From Vitis vinifera (taxonomy: Eukaryota; Streptophyta; Magnoliopsida; Vitales; Vitaceae): a stretch of 64,000 bases of DNA. A program made the translations under genes and the position numbers. Under the pieces are notes generated by a model. That model saw only the letters and a program-made list of their open reading frames with translations. It had not been told where the DNA came from and did no database searches. The DNA lies in contig NC_081820.1 of the NCBI RefSeq assembly GCF_030704535.1, positions 20,463,001-20,527,000 of the forward strand, written 5' to 3'. Shown here piece by piece: positions 49,080 to 62,000 of the stretch. How positions within the stretch are numbered: the stretch's first letter is position 1; the number at the start of each line of letters is the position of its first letter.

Positions 49080-50201
49080 GACCCAATCTTTTTTCTAGTT
49101 TTTCGAAACTGGAAAGTCTTTGATTTGGAGAGGAGATTCTCGCCCCGATGGGTAATTTTTTTTGTTTGGCTGCACAAAAAGTGGGGGCGAATGGGATGAA
49201 ATTTGGAATTTTCCTTTAACCCTTCTCCGCTAAGGAAGGTGACAATACTTAATGGTCGGCCTGTTGACTAATGAACCCTGCCTTCCATACCCCATACAAC
49301 ACACACAACACAACAAAGACCTATCCGAATCCTTTCCCGGTCAAAGAGCTTTTTCTCATGAGCTTTGATTAGGTATTAGTTTTGTTTTTGTTTTATATAT
49401 ATATATTTCATGCTTTATTTGGTGTTAAAAATCACTGCTGGGAGTAGTAGTTTTGCTGATTTTTTTTTTACCCCAAAGCCTTGTGTAGCACATTGTCCAC
49501 AATGAGGCATGAAACACACAAAATGCTCATTATTTCAAACCCATCATGCATCAAATTTATCAACCAAAAAAAACACCAAGAATTTGATCCAAAAATTTTA
49601 AAAAATAAAAGAAAATATTCTGCTTGCATGGGTCCTGCATCTATCCATCATAATAAATATTGGAATACCCACAAAGCATATCCAGTTTGAAGTACTGGCA
49701 TTTTTCTGACTACCATCTCATCATCTAAAGCCTCTCCAGGGAGGCTGCAACATATTCAGGGAGCTTCACTTCATTTGTATAAGCCACTTGAAAACTAGCT
49801 GGAGCATGAAAATTGGAAACCTTTGAACTGTGAAGACATAAATTACTTTTTACACATTAAACACCCCATTAGAGAGTTTGTTATCAGCAAGCAAACTAAC
49901 AGTCGAGATCATAAAGACATCACTCATCATAAAGCCTAAGATTAACCCAACCTCAAACTGGCTCTAACATTGAACATACCTACTTGGACTCAAGTGCAAA
50001 CCTAGAACATTACATGGCCAGGAAATTTCACCTAGGTACAGTAGTTTTTGCAGATCAGAATTTCCCAATTCATCATCTTATCCCATCAGTTTGTCCACGC
50101 CATTTAAGAGATGCAGCAGTAGGGAATTGCGTGCATGAAGCCAAAGCATTTAGTAATGCAGTTACCATAAATTCATCTATCTCATCGGCTGGTCCATGCT
50201 T
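49080..50201. other. Spacer containing the probable 3' UTR of the kinase gene
   Basis: No gene recognised. The part adjoining 50202 reads as transcribed 3' sequence of the minus-strand kinase gene; its polyadenylation site is not obvious. Confidence 0.45.
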
Positions 50202-52627
50202 TCAACAGACGAGAGAAGATCTAAGTGATGATGCAGTGGGGAGATGTGTGCATGATGCCCAACGAATCACTGATTCAGTTACCACTAAATCAAGCTGATC
50301 AAATTCACCAAGGCCAATTGTTCTGTTCCTCTTGTGAATGCCCGACATCCTATACCCAGATGTTCCTCCAGTCCTCTTCACTTCAGCTGTCTTGTAATGA
50401 ATGTCTTTTGCTTCATGCCCAAGGCAAACAGAAGAATCTGACAACATAAACAGCCTTCCTAAGCTTGCCTCTGAATAATCAGGCAGAAATATGGTTTAAT
50501 TAAAGTTTTTACGATCAAGACAGAAAGTTGGCAAAATTAAGGAAACTGAAATACCTTTCTGAATTGCATTTACAGTGGATATGTTGGCTGAAAGATCCAA
50601 TGTATAACTCTCTTGCACGGTGATGGGGCAAGGGCTGAAGAATGCGAAGCTTGGCATTGAGGGAACAGGAGATGAGAATTCCAAGGTGTTGGGCTCATCA
50701 GTGCTGCCAAAAGAAAACCCACCAGATGCAAAGCAAGGTGTTGATGGTTCCAACCCAAAGGAAGTAAAGGATGATCTGCATGTGAATTGAGGTGACTGGG
50801 CATCACAAATAACACGTGGTCCAGTGCCAAAGCTGATGTCCTGATTCCTAGTCATAAAAGTAGAGAAAGAGCTTCCGCCTTCACCCAAGTGTTCATAACT
50901 TTGGTTTTCATGTTCACGTGGTTCCTCAGAAGATTGTGCATGGTCCCTAATCCATGAGTGATCTACAAAAGGAGAGAATCAAAAGCAAGTATGAGGTAGA
51001 CGGATAGGGGTTACTCAAAACAGTGGTGAACAGGAAAATCTGATTTTAAGAAATTTAAAATTAAACTAGGTCAAATTACAAGAAATTTTAGGTTAAATAA
51101 CTTAATTCTGGGGCATACCAACACTAATTAACTGCAAAAATGACTTGCCTCAATTCATACAGAACATAGATTATTGCAGTAAACACATGATCCCATGCAA
51201 CATTATGAAGACTAACCAGGGCTGCTCACTGTTGTTCTTAAAACAGCAAAGAAATTGTAAAGGATTAACATGATCAAAATTATTACAATGCAAACAACAG
51301 TTTTAAATAGGATTATCACCCTGTTAAGACAAATTCCCAGGCCTTCTCTTGATTTGACAACTCAGCCACTTCATGAATTGTGAACCTCTTCTAGTATTTC
51401 TGTTTGGTTTTGTACTTTGTGCATCTATGTAGATGGCTTTGCACCCATCCTTTGATGCTTATAGTATGTACAAAAGTAATTAAAACTTTGTAAACCTTTT
51501 CATCAGATTGCTCTCATTCCCAATATGCCCCACCAGTATCCAAGATAGGACATCTGAACGGTTATAGAAACTACAAAAAATATTACTGTAAATAGTGGCA
51601 TCCAACCTACCTAGTGTCTATCAAAAAAAAAAAAAAAACCTACCTAGAACCTCCTGAGCTGTGAGCCTTTGAGAAGGATCCCTACAGAGCATTCCCCTAA
51701 TTAATTCCTCAGCAGAACCAGATAGCTGGTCCCAAGGATCAGATGGAAACCGTAGATCAGCTGCCCTAACAGCATCAAATATCCTTGACTTAGTCTTTCC
51801 CCAAAATGGCGGCATCCCACTAAGAAGAATATAGAGAATAACTCCGGCGCTCCATACATCGGCAGCCTGGTTATAACCCCCTGCCAGTACCTCAGGAGCT
51901 ATGTAAAATGGACTCCCAACAGTCCCATACAAACTCTGCCCTGTATCAACAAAACCCGAATGCTTAAAACATTTCAGAATTCAAACTTCAGATAAGATGG
52001 TAATAAAAATCAGAAGGAAAAGAAATGCATGTCTTTACCAGGCTTGATGTAGGTTGCAAGACCAAAATCAGCCAATTTAATTGGTGAGGATGATGCTTTT
52101 GTGGCCAAGAGGATGTTCTCAGGCTTCAGATCTCTATGAACAATACCTTTGTCATGGCAATACATCACCACTTCCATCAGATGCCTAAAGAGAACCCTAG
52201 CCTCGGCTTCAGAGAACCTTCCATGCTTCTCTAACTGGTGAAAGAGTTCTCCACCAGCACAAAGCTCCATCACCAAATGAACATAATCTTCCTCCTCATA
52301 AACTGCTTTGAGATCCACAACATTTGGGTGCCCCGATAACTTGGTCATTATTTCAATCTCAAGTTTCACACTCCGCACATCATCCTGAGTGACCAACCTG
52401 TCTTTGGCAATTGACTTGCATGCCAACACCTCTCCAGCTAACTTATCAGAGCAAGCCCTAATAACACCAAACTGTCCCCAACCCAACTGCTCCCCAAGAA
52501 CAAATCGGTCTTTCAAATTTGAGGTCTGGTCTGTGTCCAATATGGTTTCCTTCAAGCTTTCAACTTTGTAACAATGAGGGGCTTTGGTCGATGATTCACT
52601 GCTGCTGTTGCTCTTGGCAACAGCCAT
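50202..52627 (-). CDS. PEPKR2: Serine/threonine protein kinase, PEPKR2-like
   Basis: Four coding exons on the minus strand: 52627-52039, 51940-51644, 50962-50555, 50470-50202; GT-AG introns, phases close, 520 residues. Kinase domain from about residue 42: GEQLGWGQFGVI (P-loop), VLACKSIAKD (ATP-binding Lys), HRDLKPENILLA (catalytic loop), KLADFGLATY (DFG), GSPFYIAPEVLAGGY (activation segment), and DVWSAGVILYILLSGMPPFW. It ends with RLTAQEVLDHSWIRDH near residue 300. The about 215-residue C-terminal tail is Ser/Phe-rich and has no calmodulin-like EF hands. Domain layout and tail match the PEP carboxylase kinase-related kinase 2 group within the CDPK/SnRK family; no substrate is implied by sequence. 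The second intron has a small LINE-tail insertion at its donor. Confidence 0.92.
51615..51637 (+). mobile_element. 23-bp LINE tail insertion next to a splice donor
   Basis: TGTCTATC followed by about 15 A is bracketed by ACCTACCTAG at 51605-51614 and 51638-51647. Such a stub, poly(A) plus target duplication, fits an extremely 5'-truncated LINE. On the minus strand the duplicated site is CTAG/GTAGGT, the donor of kinase exon 2, so the intron now carries two copies. Confidence 0.7.
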
Positions 52628-52643
52628 ACCAAATTTCCAGCAC

Positions 52644-53629
52644 CTGATTGATCCAGAAGTAATAATCGAGATCCCAGATTATGATTCTTGCAATATAACA
52701 CAGCTTTTTTTGAGACAGTCTTCCAATAAATGGGAATACTAAATTTGTTGGTCAAAATTTTGATCTTTTCTTAGACACCCACATTTTCCAAAACCACACT
52801 TGGGTCAAATTACAGAAATAAGTTTCCCGTAGTTAGTAGTTGAAGCTTGACAAGGATGCTTACCACGTAACCAACAGCCTATGGCGTATATGGACAGATA
52901 TTTAAAAAATAAAACCCAATATAAGAAAAATTCAAACCCTGAACCCCAAATTTCTTTGATCTCAGCTGAATCACCAGGATCTGAAACACAATTAAATTCA
53001 CCAAATTCAGAACTATATTTAAATAGCAAACACTAAACCTACTTCAACATTAATCAAATAATTAATATAAAAAAAAAAACAAATTTGAGCAAATTCTCTG
53101 ACAGATCATATATTTTATTAAAATAATTATTTGAACTAAACAAGCTTCAATTCAAGCTCACAACAGAATTCAAATTTAATACAAAAAAAAAGCAAAAAAA
53201 AAAAACAAAAAAGGCATCAACTCATTGGGGAAGATCCACCAGACAACTCTAATCACAAACCCTAATCATAAAACCAAAAATAAAAAATAAAAAAGGCATG
53301 CTAAGCCCAGATCACCTCAAAACAAGAAAGCCATTCACGACCAATAACAAAATTAGCATAAACCTATTAGAACTCAGTTCAAAAAACGACAACCCAGATC
53401 CGAACTTCTTACAAAATCAAAGGAAAAAAATGCAAACAAGTAAAGTAAAACTGACGTAGTATACACAACCAACAAGACGACTGATAAAAGCCATTAAAAT
53501 TCAGCTCAGAAAAAGACAACTCAGATCCAAACTTCACACGAAAACAAACAAGAAAACAGCACAACATCCAAAACCCACATTTCCGAAAACAAACACAGAA
53601 AAAAAGAGTAGTGAAAGAAAGAGAAAAAC
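52644..53629 (-). other. 5' UTR intron of the kinase gene (predicted)
   Basis: On the minus strand CTCTCAAG precedes GTTTTTCTC (donor at 53629) and ATCAATCAG (ending 52644) precedes GTGCTGG shortly before the ATG. The first UTR exon (53630 to about 53800) has AG repeats (plus-strand CTCTCTCT at about 53782-53799). Confidence 0.6.
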
Positions 53630-53800
53630 CTTGAGAGACAGAGAGAGCGACACAGAAGAGAAGAATTAGAAAAAGAAGAAGACGACGAAGAATGAGAAGT
53701 CCGTTGGAGGAGTAGCCCAAGCCCTCCAACCAAAGGGCCTCTCTGTGGGGCTCTCCTGGTCTCTCCCCACTCTGTTCCCCCCTCTCTCTCTCTCTCTTAC

Positions 53801-54746
53801 CAAAACAGAAACAAAAGATATACGCTTATGCTGTTTTTCTGTTTTGTTTCGAAAGCTCCTTCGGACATGAAAACATACTCTAATTTAGTTCAATTTAATT
53901 TTGGCCCCTTTGGTTCTTAGGATAACTGTGTACTCGCTCGTGTATACAAAAAGCCGCGTACTCTCGCTCCTTTGAATTGAATTGCAGGTGGGTGCCTCCT
54001 TTGTATATTCCTCTCTAGAAGAGTATCACTTAAGCAAGCTTTTAAACTTGATAGTAGCTTAATATAAATTTTAAAAAATAAATAAAAAATATAAAAAATA
54101 TATAATAATTAAGAAAAATATTTTTTTTAATTAAAAATATGTTTATTTTCTAGTCTTGTTGGAGTCAATATGACCTTATAATTTATACCAAGTCGAGGCC
54201 ATAGTAAAACTTGATTACATGACCCATGACCCTCAAAATTGGCTCAATAATAATTTATTAGAAGCCGGGTTTGGTCCCTTGGAGGTCTTAAACCCATAAT
54301 TATGGTGAGCCTTTGCTTTCCTTTTAACTTAATAGCCAACAATTATTATGACCCTATGCTCTTTATTTAACATCCAAGGATTAAAATCAAACGTCAAGCA
54401 ACCATGATGTGAAAATTAGTGGAGAAAGATTATTCGGTGATCACTCAGTGATTTTCGCAGAAAGAAAAACATTAGTCTGAAAAGTCAACGATCTTTTAGA
54501 TCGAACTGCTCCTAATATGTCACGTCAATCTATCGATGAAAAAATCGCTAGCCTCTCCCAATGTTTCTACCTCCTATCCAACGATAGGAGATTATTCCTA
54601 ATGATTAGAAATGTTTTCTGATGAGAGTATTTCATTGGACAATGATCAAATTTAAATTTGGATGCAACATAGCTATTTGGCCTTTAAACGATTCTTTTTG
54701 TTCAAACTTAGCTTATAAATACCTCATTTACGTTTTATTTTACTTA
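53801..54746. other. Upstream region of the kinase gene and intergenic DNA
   Basis: Presumed promoter of the minus-strand kinase gene in the first few hundred bases. No other gene seen. Confidence 0.45.
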
Positions 54747-55442
54747 GAGGGTGTTTGGTACATGGGAATAGGGATCTATTTTTTATGAATGAAAATGAAT
54801 TTAGTGATTTATTTCTAATATTTAGAGGAACCTAGAAATTCAAATCGGAATGATTATTTGTTTCTATTTAATGTTTAGTAGTAATATAAATGAGAATGAA
54901 AAATAAATAAATTAACAACAATATTCTTACACACAGTTTAAAATAACTTTTTTTTTATTTTCATTTAAAATAAGTAAATTTTGAGAGTTTTTTTATTACT
55001 AAATAATAAGACTAAAAAAATAGTTTTTATTATGGGATGAAGAGACATCACAGTTTGATGAATGAAATCCAATAGTAAAATAATAATTTTAAACTATTTT
55101 ATATTTTTTTATAAGATGAATAAATCAAAATACCACCTACTTACGATAAATTAAAATCCTACTTATAAGTGGGATTTGATTTCTACTAGAATAATTTTTT
55201 ATTTTATTCGGACTTTCATAAAATTTATTCAAATATGGGAATTAGGACAGAAATGAATGAAATCAAAATACCACATACTTAATGATAAATTAAAATCCCA
55301 CTTATAAGTGGGATTTGATTTCTACCAAAATAATTTTTTATTTTATTTGAACTTTCATAAAATTTATCCAAATATAAGAATTAGGGCGGGAATGAATGAA
55401 ATATTTATTCTCACTTCTCATTCTCACGTACCAAACACCCCC
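54747..55442. mobile_element. Tourist-like (PIF/Harbinger-type) MITE
   Basis: Ends are GAGGGTGTTTGGTAC and GTACCAAACACCCCC, inverted with one mismatch, flanked by TTA at 54744-54746 and 55443-55445. A TTA target and GGG...TTTGG-type ends fit PIF/Harbinger MITEs. The right half holds a tandem duplication of about 150 bp (about 55105-55254 and 55255-55400), both with CACTTATAAGTGG-type palindromes (CTACTTATAAGTGGG in the first). No transposase. Confidence 0.85.
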
Positions 55443-55445
55443 TTA

Positions 55446-56440
55446 AAGTTTGTTGGTGTCATAATTTTCAAAGTTGCGGTAATGGTACAAATTCACTACA
55501 AATGGAATATCAAAAATTACTTAAGGCATATTAGCAAATTATCATTGTAGTTCAATTTTAATATTAATTCAACTTTAATAATAGTTTTATATTTAATTTA
55601 GTTTAAATTTATGGTTTATGCTTTATCATTACTCTTACAATTAAAATTGTATATATATAGTTCAAAATTTAAATTTTATTTAATTTTACTTTGTTAGAAA
55701 TAATTATGTAATCAACTATTTCAATTGAAATATTAATTTAACATTTAATTTGGTTGAATATAATTTTGTACAATTTTTCATTTTCAAATGTATATATAAA
55801 TCATTACTTCAAATATTTAATTTAGTTTAAATTATTTATTTGAAGGTAATTGTTTAATTAGTTGAAATCAAATTTCAATTTTATATCTAATTTAATTTAG
55901 TTATATATGTCATTTGTACTTACATTGGTGCAATTTATTTATTTTAACTTTTGAGGTATTTGTTTAATTTCTTTGATTTAAAAATTAAAATTTTATTTTA
56001 TTTAATTACATATAGTCTGTCATTTATACAAACAAATTTATGATTTCTTTATTTTAGTGTACGTGTTCAATTAGTCTAATTTAAAGGTCACATCAAGTTG
56101 GTCTCCATATGGACTATATCAAATTGCTCCTTACTTGGACTCAGTATTGCAAACTCATTAAAGGTCACATATATACTAATAAAATATTTGGAAAATTTTG
56201 AATCTAGACACGCCATTTCACTTCTTCAACAAATCCTAAAAATATTTACTTATTTACCCTTGGTTTCAAATTACCATGCAGGTTTTCTTTCTTTTTTTTG
56301 TTTTTTTTTTCTTGCTCATAACTTTCCCTTGCTTAAACTTCCCAAAGACAACATTCTTATATTTCAAGATATATACCTAAACATTTCTAGATTCTTATAT
56401 TTCAAGATATATACCTAAACATTTCTAGAGTAATCATCAA
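55446..56440. other. AT-rich intergenic DNA
   Basis: No gene recognised. It includes a perfect 38-bp tandem duplication at 56353-56390/56391-56428 (ATTCTTATATTTCAAGATAT...). Confidence 0.55.
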
Positions 56441-56446
56441 TAATGG

Positions 56447-57930
56447 TCAATATATATTTTCCACAACCATGTGATACGATCTAAAAAAGGGTCTCAAAGT
56501 TGTGATGAATGTATCTAAATTACCTTTAATCTTGTCAATAATTGTATTGAATTTACCCTCCATTGTTTCCAAATACATAATACCCACAAAAATCAAGTTC
56601 TCCTTTCGTCCCCTAGGCAAATCTTGTTTATTCAAGATTGTAAACCCACTCTCACTTGTATGCCCAAAGTGCATATCACATAATCTCGTAGTTTTTGAAA
56701 TTGATTCTAAGGTTGAAACTACAATTATACCTATAATCGTGCTTCTCTGCAATATATAAAAACCATTAATTTTCTTTCCTTTTATCACAACAAAAGCACT
56801 CTTTAAATTTCTCATAGCTTTACTTCATGTTTTATATGTGCTTTCATTGGAATCAAGTGTCCCTAAAGAAGAAATCAGATTTTTCTTTAACTCTAGAACA
56901 TGTCTTACATCAATTAATGTTCTTATAATGTCAACATGCATCTTAATTCAAATTGTATCTATCCTAACAACCTTATAGGATATATTTTGTTCTTATGAGA
57001 ACCTTCCCACCATGTATAAGTTGGTAGATACTAACCCCAATCAAGAGACATGATAGAAACATCCTGAATCTATGATCCACTCATCATCAAGTTACTAATT
57101 GTAACTGAAAAGACATTTGTAGTATCTGAATTTTTTTCTACAATTGTTGTATCAACATAATTAAAAGTTTTCTCTTTTTATTTACTTTTATGGTATGGAC
57201 AATTTTTCATATGATGCATTTCTTTGTTACAATTGAAACACTTATTATTTCTCTTAAACTTTGATTTAAATTTGGATAAATATTTTCTGTCATTATTTTT
57301 CTTTCTTAATCTCCCTCTAGCCATCAAAGTTGCACATGAGCTTTCTGCTTTACTCCCAAACACCCTCTTTTTCAACTCCTTTGCTTTTAGGATTGCTCTA
57401 GCATCCTCTATGAAGTATATTTCTACCATACATCATGGTATCCACATAAAAATCATAAGAATTCAATAAGGAATACATAAAAATTATGTTTTGGTCATTA
57501 TCATTGATTCTAACATCAATATTCCTCAAACTCATAATAGTTTTGTTAAACTCATTAAGGTAGTCTTTAATGGATATATCTTCTTTCATGTGGAGAAATA
57601 ATAACCGTTTCTTTATATACAAGCAATTTATAAAAAACTTCGTCATATACAAACTTTCCAACTTCAACCATAACTTAGTAGTTGAATCATCTTATACAAC
57701 CTCACGAAATACTTCATTACCCTGGCACAACTTAATAGTACTATACACTTTCTCGATAAATTCATCATTCTCTTCATTAGAAATCATTGTTGGTATAGTT
57801 TCTTTATTTTGTAGCACTTTGGAAAACTCCTCTTGAACCTACAAAGCACGTTTTCTCATGCACCATAAACTAAAATAGTTTCTCTTTAAACTTCTCAACC
57901 TCAAACTTTGTCATCATTTCTAGTCAAATA
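56447..57930 (-). mobile_element. Third Ty1/copia remnant: gag and pre-integrase
   Basis: On the minus strand, from about 57930: KFEVEKF (gag start), then LYMTKFFINCLYIKKRLLFL and KDYLNEFNKTIMSLRNIDV (UBN2-type gag, 57667-57398), then KELKKRVFGSKAES and a zinc knuckle CFNCNKEMHHMKNC (57240-57200), then a pre-integrase-like stretch (56815-56447) with GFYILQRSTIIG and LCDMHFGHTSESGF. Frame breaks separate the parts. No reverse transcriptase or LTR pair was found. Confidence 0.85.
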
Positions 57931-58137
57931 ACCTAAGTTTCACTAGTAGATTGTTGTTGTTAAAAACTACGACACCGAATAATAATGAGAAGAATAAAAT
58001 AAGAGAATAAATATACAAAGCACACAATGATGTACATGATTTGGCCTAAAGCTCTCAAATCCCAAAGTACCAATTATACCTGAAAAGAGACTCGTCTCTC
58101 AGCCAAAATCTATTCCTATATGTTCCTAATCAGATAA

Positions 58138-58560
58138 GAATATCCCTGTCAGAGTGATTGATGGAGCAAAGGCTGGAATTGAAGCTCAATGACCACAAAC
58201 TATTACATGTGCAGATGTCCTTGCATTTGTTGCGTGCAACAGCCTGAACGTTGGTGGAATCAACCATGTTTTGCCACGCGATGAAAGTGCCACTCAAAGA
58301 TGAGCCTTCCCAACACCTGCCCCCTCCTTTCCTCAATGACAAATAGCTTGAGAATAATCTTGCACCAAGAGGCCTTAATCTTGATGAAATGGGGACACTC
58401 TCTGGGTCACATTCTATTAAGTGTCACATTGTTCTTTCTCAAACCGTATCTTCTCTTTCAATGCAACTCGCCCTCAAGATCCTGCAATGGATCCAAGTTT
58501 TCTAGACACTTAAAAACGAAGTGAACCCCACCATCAAACGCAGGCAGTGATCTAACAGTG
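58138..58560 (+). pseudogene. Class III peroxidase pseudogene fragment
   Basis: Plus-strand frames read PQTITCADVLAFVACNSLN, then EMGTLSGSHSIK with the region of the proximal haem-ligand His, then VSHCSFSNRIFSFNATRPQD. These are conserved central and C-terminal segments of secretory plant peroxidases. In-frame stops (for example within 58180-58345) and at least one frameshift disable it, and the N-terminal part with the distal His is absent. It may be a processed or captured copy. Confidence 0.9.
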
Positions 58561-59040
58561 CTATTTGAAAAATGAAATACAAAGTGTGAACATCTTCTTA
58601 GCATATAATACCATTGTAGTTTTTGCCACAGTTTCAGGTCTTGCTATATTATATTGCAAATAATGAAAATAATGCAATAGCATCATCTTAGTAATGCCAT
58701 TTACAACTGGATTTTTGTTCTTTCAATGTTAGGTTACCATATAATGCAGTCTTATTACAAGTAACAGGTAAAAGTGCTGCAAAACAATCATCTAAGAAAA
58801 AATCCAGTGAAAGCTTATCTTTTGGAAATCATGGAGTCAAAGTGTCTCTTCCTAGCCATTCTGCTTTCAAGAATGGCATAACTAAGTATCTGCATGACAA
58901 GGAGAATTCCAAATGAAAGTAAATACCAGTACAGCTAGAAGCCTTGCAACAAGAAAGGATCAAAGGGAATTAAATCTTACAACTCACATGTTTGGATTCT
59001 GCAGTTATTTAGAGAAAATGGAATACCCTGCAATTTCATG
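58561..59040 (-). other. Probable 3' UTR and downstream flank of the ABC transporter gene
   Basis: No coding signal. It lies directly after the minus-strand stop codon at 59041-59043. Confidence 0.5.
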
Positions 59041-62000
59041 TCACTCAAAAGCAAGTCTCTGAGTGCCAACTAATGAAGCATATTGGCCCTTCTTAGCCAA
59101 TAACTCAAAGTGACTCCCAAGCTCTGCAATCCTTCCACTGGAACAAAGAGCTATCTGGTCTGCATTCTGAACTGTACTTAACTTGTGTGCAATCACTAAT
59201 GTTGTCCTTCCTTTCATCAGATGGCTCAGAGCATCTTGAACCAGGCGCTCACTGATTGCATCCAAGGCACTTGTCGCCTGTATCACAGAAGAAAATCATA
59301 TATGATATAATAAAATATCAACTGGGCATAGCAGTGGCAATCACATGAGCCAAGACCCACGAGTTAGCAAGGCCAGGAGTGAGATACAATGTATCTAATA
59401 GGCCTAGGCATATTAATTTTAAGCAAGAATATTGTAAGTGTTTATGTTGATATTAATTCCAACAAAGTGACGAATGCTATGCTTGCAATATAAATGACAT
59501 GTGTAACATGTTGGAAGTTTTGAACTGATATTAAAATAAATATCACAAAAAGAAATTGACATTTTCTTATTATTGAGCTAGACTAGTACTGGATATGAGA
59601 GCTTTTATAATGATTTTTCCAGTGTCATGTTCAAAGTAGCCGAGCCTGGACCACCCTGATATGTTGCCAGACTTACAGAGGCATGATAAAGCATGAACAA
59701 ACACAGAGAAGTAATTAAAAGGTCCAGAAACATACCTCATCAAGTATTAGGATTGGGGCATTCTTGAGAAGAGCTCTTGCAATGGCAATTCTCTACAAAT
59801 TGGTAATAGGAAGAATCAAATCACTAATAACACACACTCAAACTCTACACATGTGTGCATACATATTTCAGTACCTGCCGTTGTCCTCCACTCAGTAGAC
59901 CTCCACGCTCACCAACTAGAGTGTCATAACCCTTTAATACATTAAATAATCAGTAAAGAACTCAAAGACTAGCAAGAGGAAGTACAACCTAACCATATTT
60001 AGAGATCACAAACCTGAGGAAGAGAAATTATGAAATCATGAGCATTAGCAGCTTTGGCTGCCTTTATCACATCATCCTTGGATACATTATTGTCTGGAAG
60101 CCCATAGGCAATATTTTCTCCAACAGACACCGAGAATAGAACAGGTTCCTGAATCACTTTATATAGTTATCTTGGGGAAAGGCAGCTACAAATGTTTCAA
60201 GCAGGTAAAAAATGCAACTTCATCAGCGCTGTCTCAGGATAACTGCAAACTTTTTTTGTCTTATCATCAAAGCTAAATAAAACCAACTCTTGAGGGTCAG
60301 ATCAACCCAATCCAACGTTCTCTTCAAACTGATTCACTAACAGACCCAACTCACACTTTTAACTTCCCAATCCTAAAACTAACCTTCCCCAAGCTTCCAA
60401 AACAAAAACCTGAAAACTGCACTTCAATATGAAGTATAAACCAACTACAATTACACACATGCTTCCAGTATATCTGGATTCACAAAAAAATGCATATGCT
60501 ATGTATATATATATATATAGGTAGGGTATGTTCATTTGGCCAAAATCAATCATATCTGAATAAAACCTTAAATGATTCCTCGTTTGTCAACCTAACCAGT
60601 TCAACATCAAAGGATCAAACCAAATGAGATGTAGGATCACAAGCATTAATGCATGTATCAGATATGTATGAATAGGTACATACTTGGTTTACTATAGAGA
60701 CAACCCGAGCCCATTCGCTCTTGTCAAATGTTCGAACATCCTCTCCGGAAACTGTTATGCAGCCCCTGCTTGGCTGCAAAAAAAAGAAGCCAATGGATGC
60801 ACAACATTCTTCACCAACCCATAACAGGAAAATGAAATTTATTATTAAAATGAATGTAAGTAAACCTCATAAAAACGTGCCAATAGCTGTACTATTGTAC
60901 TTTTCCCAGCACCACTTGAGCCAACTAGAGCAGTTACAGTTCCACATTTTAGCCTTAGATTAAGACCATTTAGGATTTCCACATCAGGCCTCAAAGGGTA
61001 AGAAAAATGCACATCTGCACAACAAAATGAGGGCATTCGTTGGCAGCAGTGTCATGAAATGTATAATGAACTCATTGTAGGATTAAATTGACGAATAAGC
61101 AATAATACCACATATCGTTATCCCAAAGTAATACCCAATAACAGAAAGTGATTTACAGGATGCTATTGCTTTGGAATGCATATCAGACACACAAAAGAAA
61201 CATACGGCATAAAAGGTCAAAGTCATATACCCATGCTAGCCAATTTTGTAACTAGGTAGAAAGAACCAAGTAGTTATTATATATGTTACCTTGATGATGT
61301 TTGACTCATCAAGCTACTAGGTTAGCCAGTAGTTTAGTAACAAGGATATGGTTTCTCCTTCCAAAACAAACCTTTCTCATAACAATGATGTTTTTTCTTA
61401 CTAGTTACCAGCCCATGTTAGAGGATAATGGAAAGACAAACAATCCTTTTCTTTTGGATGTGAGACAACATCTAAAAACTGAGGTATGAGAGAACATGTG
61501 AAGGCAGACTTAATTTTAATTCATGAAACTGCATTGGTAGTACCTTCAAGACAAACATCACCAGACCAAGCTAGGCTATGCACATTGCTAGCTGATCTCA
61601 AGGCTGACATGTAATGAATATTTGGAAATATGTTTTTTTCTTCAAAACCATTGACAAAGAATAATCCAAGTTTTTCATCATCCACTTCTTTTCTCCGGAT
61701 GTCTCTTTCTAAACCATAGGCAAGGGCCTCATCAATTTGTCCCCCAGAAAACACAGAATTAATCCTCTCAACAGCAGCAAGACTTCCACGAAGATCTCCA
61801 AATGTATTAACCAGCCCTTGAACCTGAAAGATGTATCACATCGAATAGTGTGTAGAAAGAAAATATAGCATGTAGAAAGAAAATAGCACAAGTGCAAAAA
61901 CAAAACAAAAATGGACTCACAGCAAAAGTTAATGTGAAAGTGTATCCAATAAAAGAAGCAATGGTTCCAACAGAGAGTTCACCCTGCAAGCAACAGATGT

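Noticed and set aside
48809-49177. Minus-strand open frame of 122 codons
   Set aside because: Lys/Arg-rich, spans a 52-bp tandem duplication and has no recognisable domain or gene context.
50202-50449. Plus-strand open frames over the kinase 3' exon
   Set aside because: Antisense to the last kinase exon, whose minus-strand frame continues the PEPKR2 model in phase.
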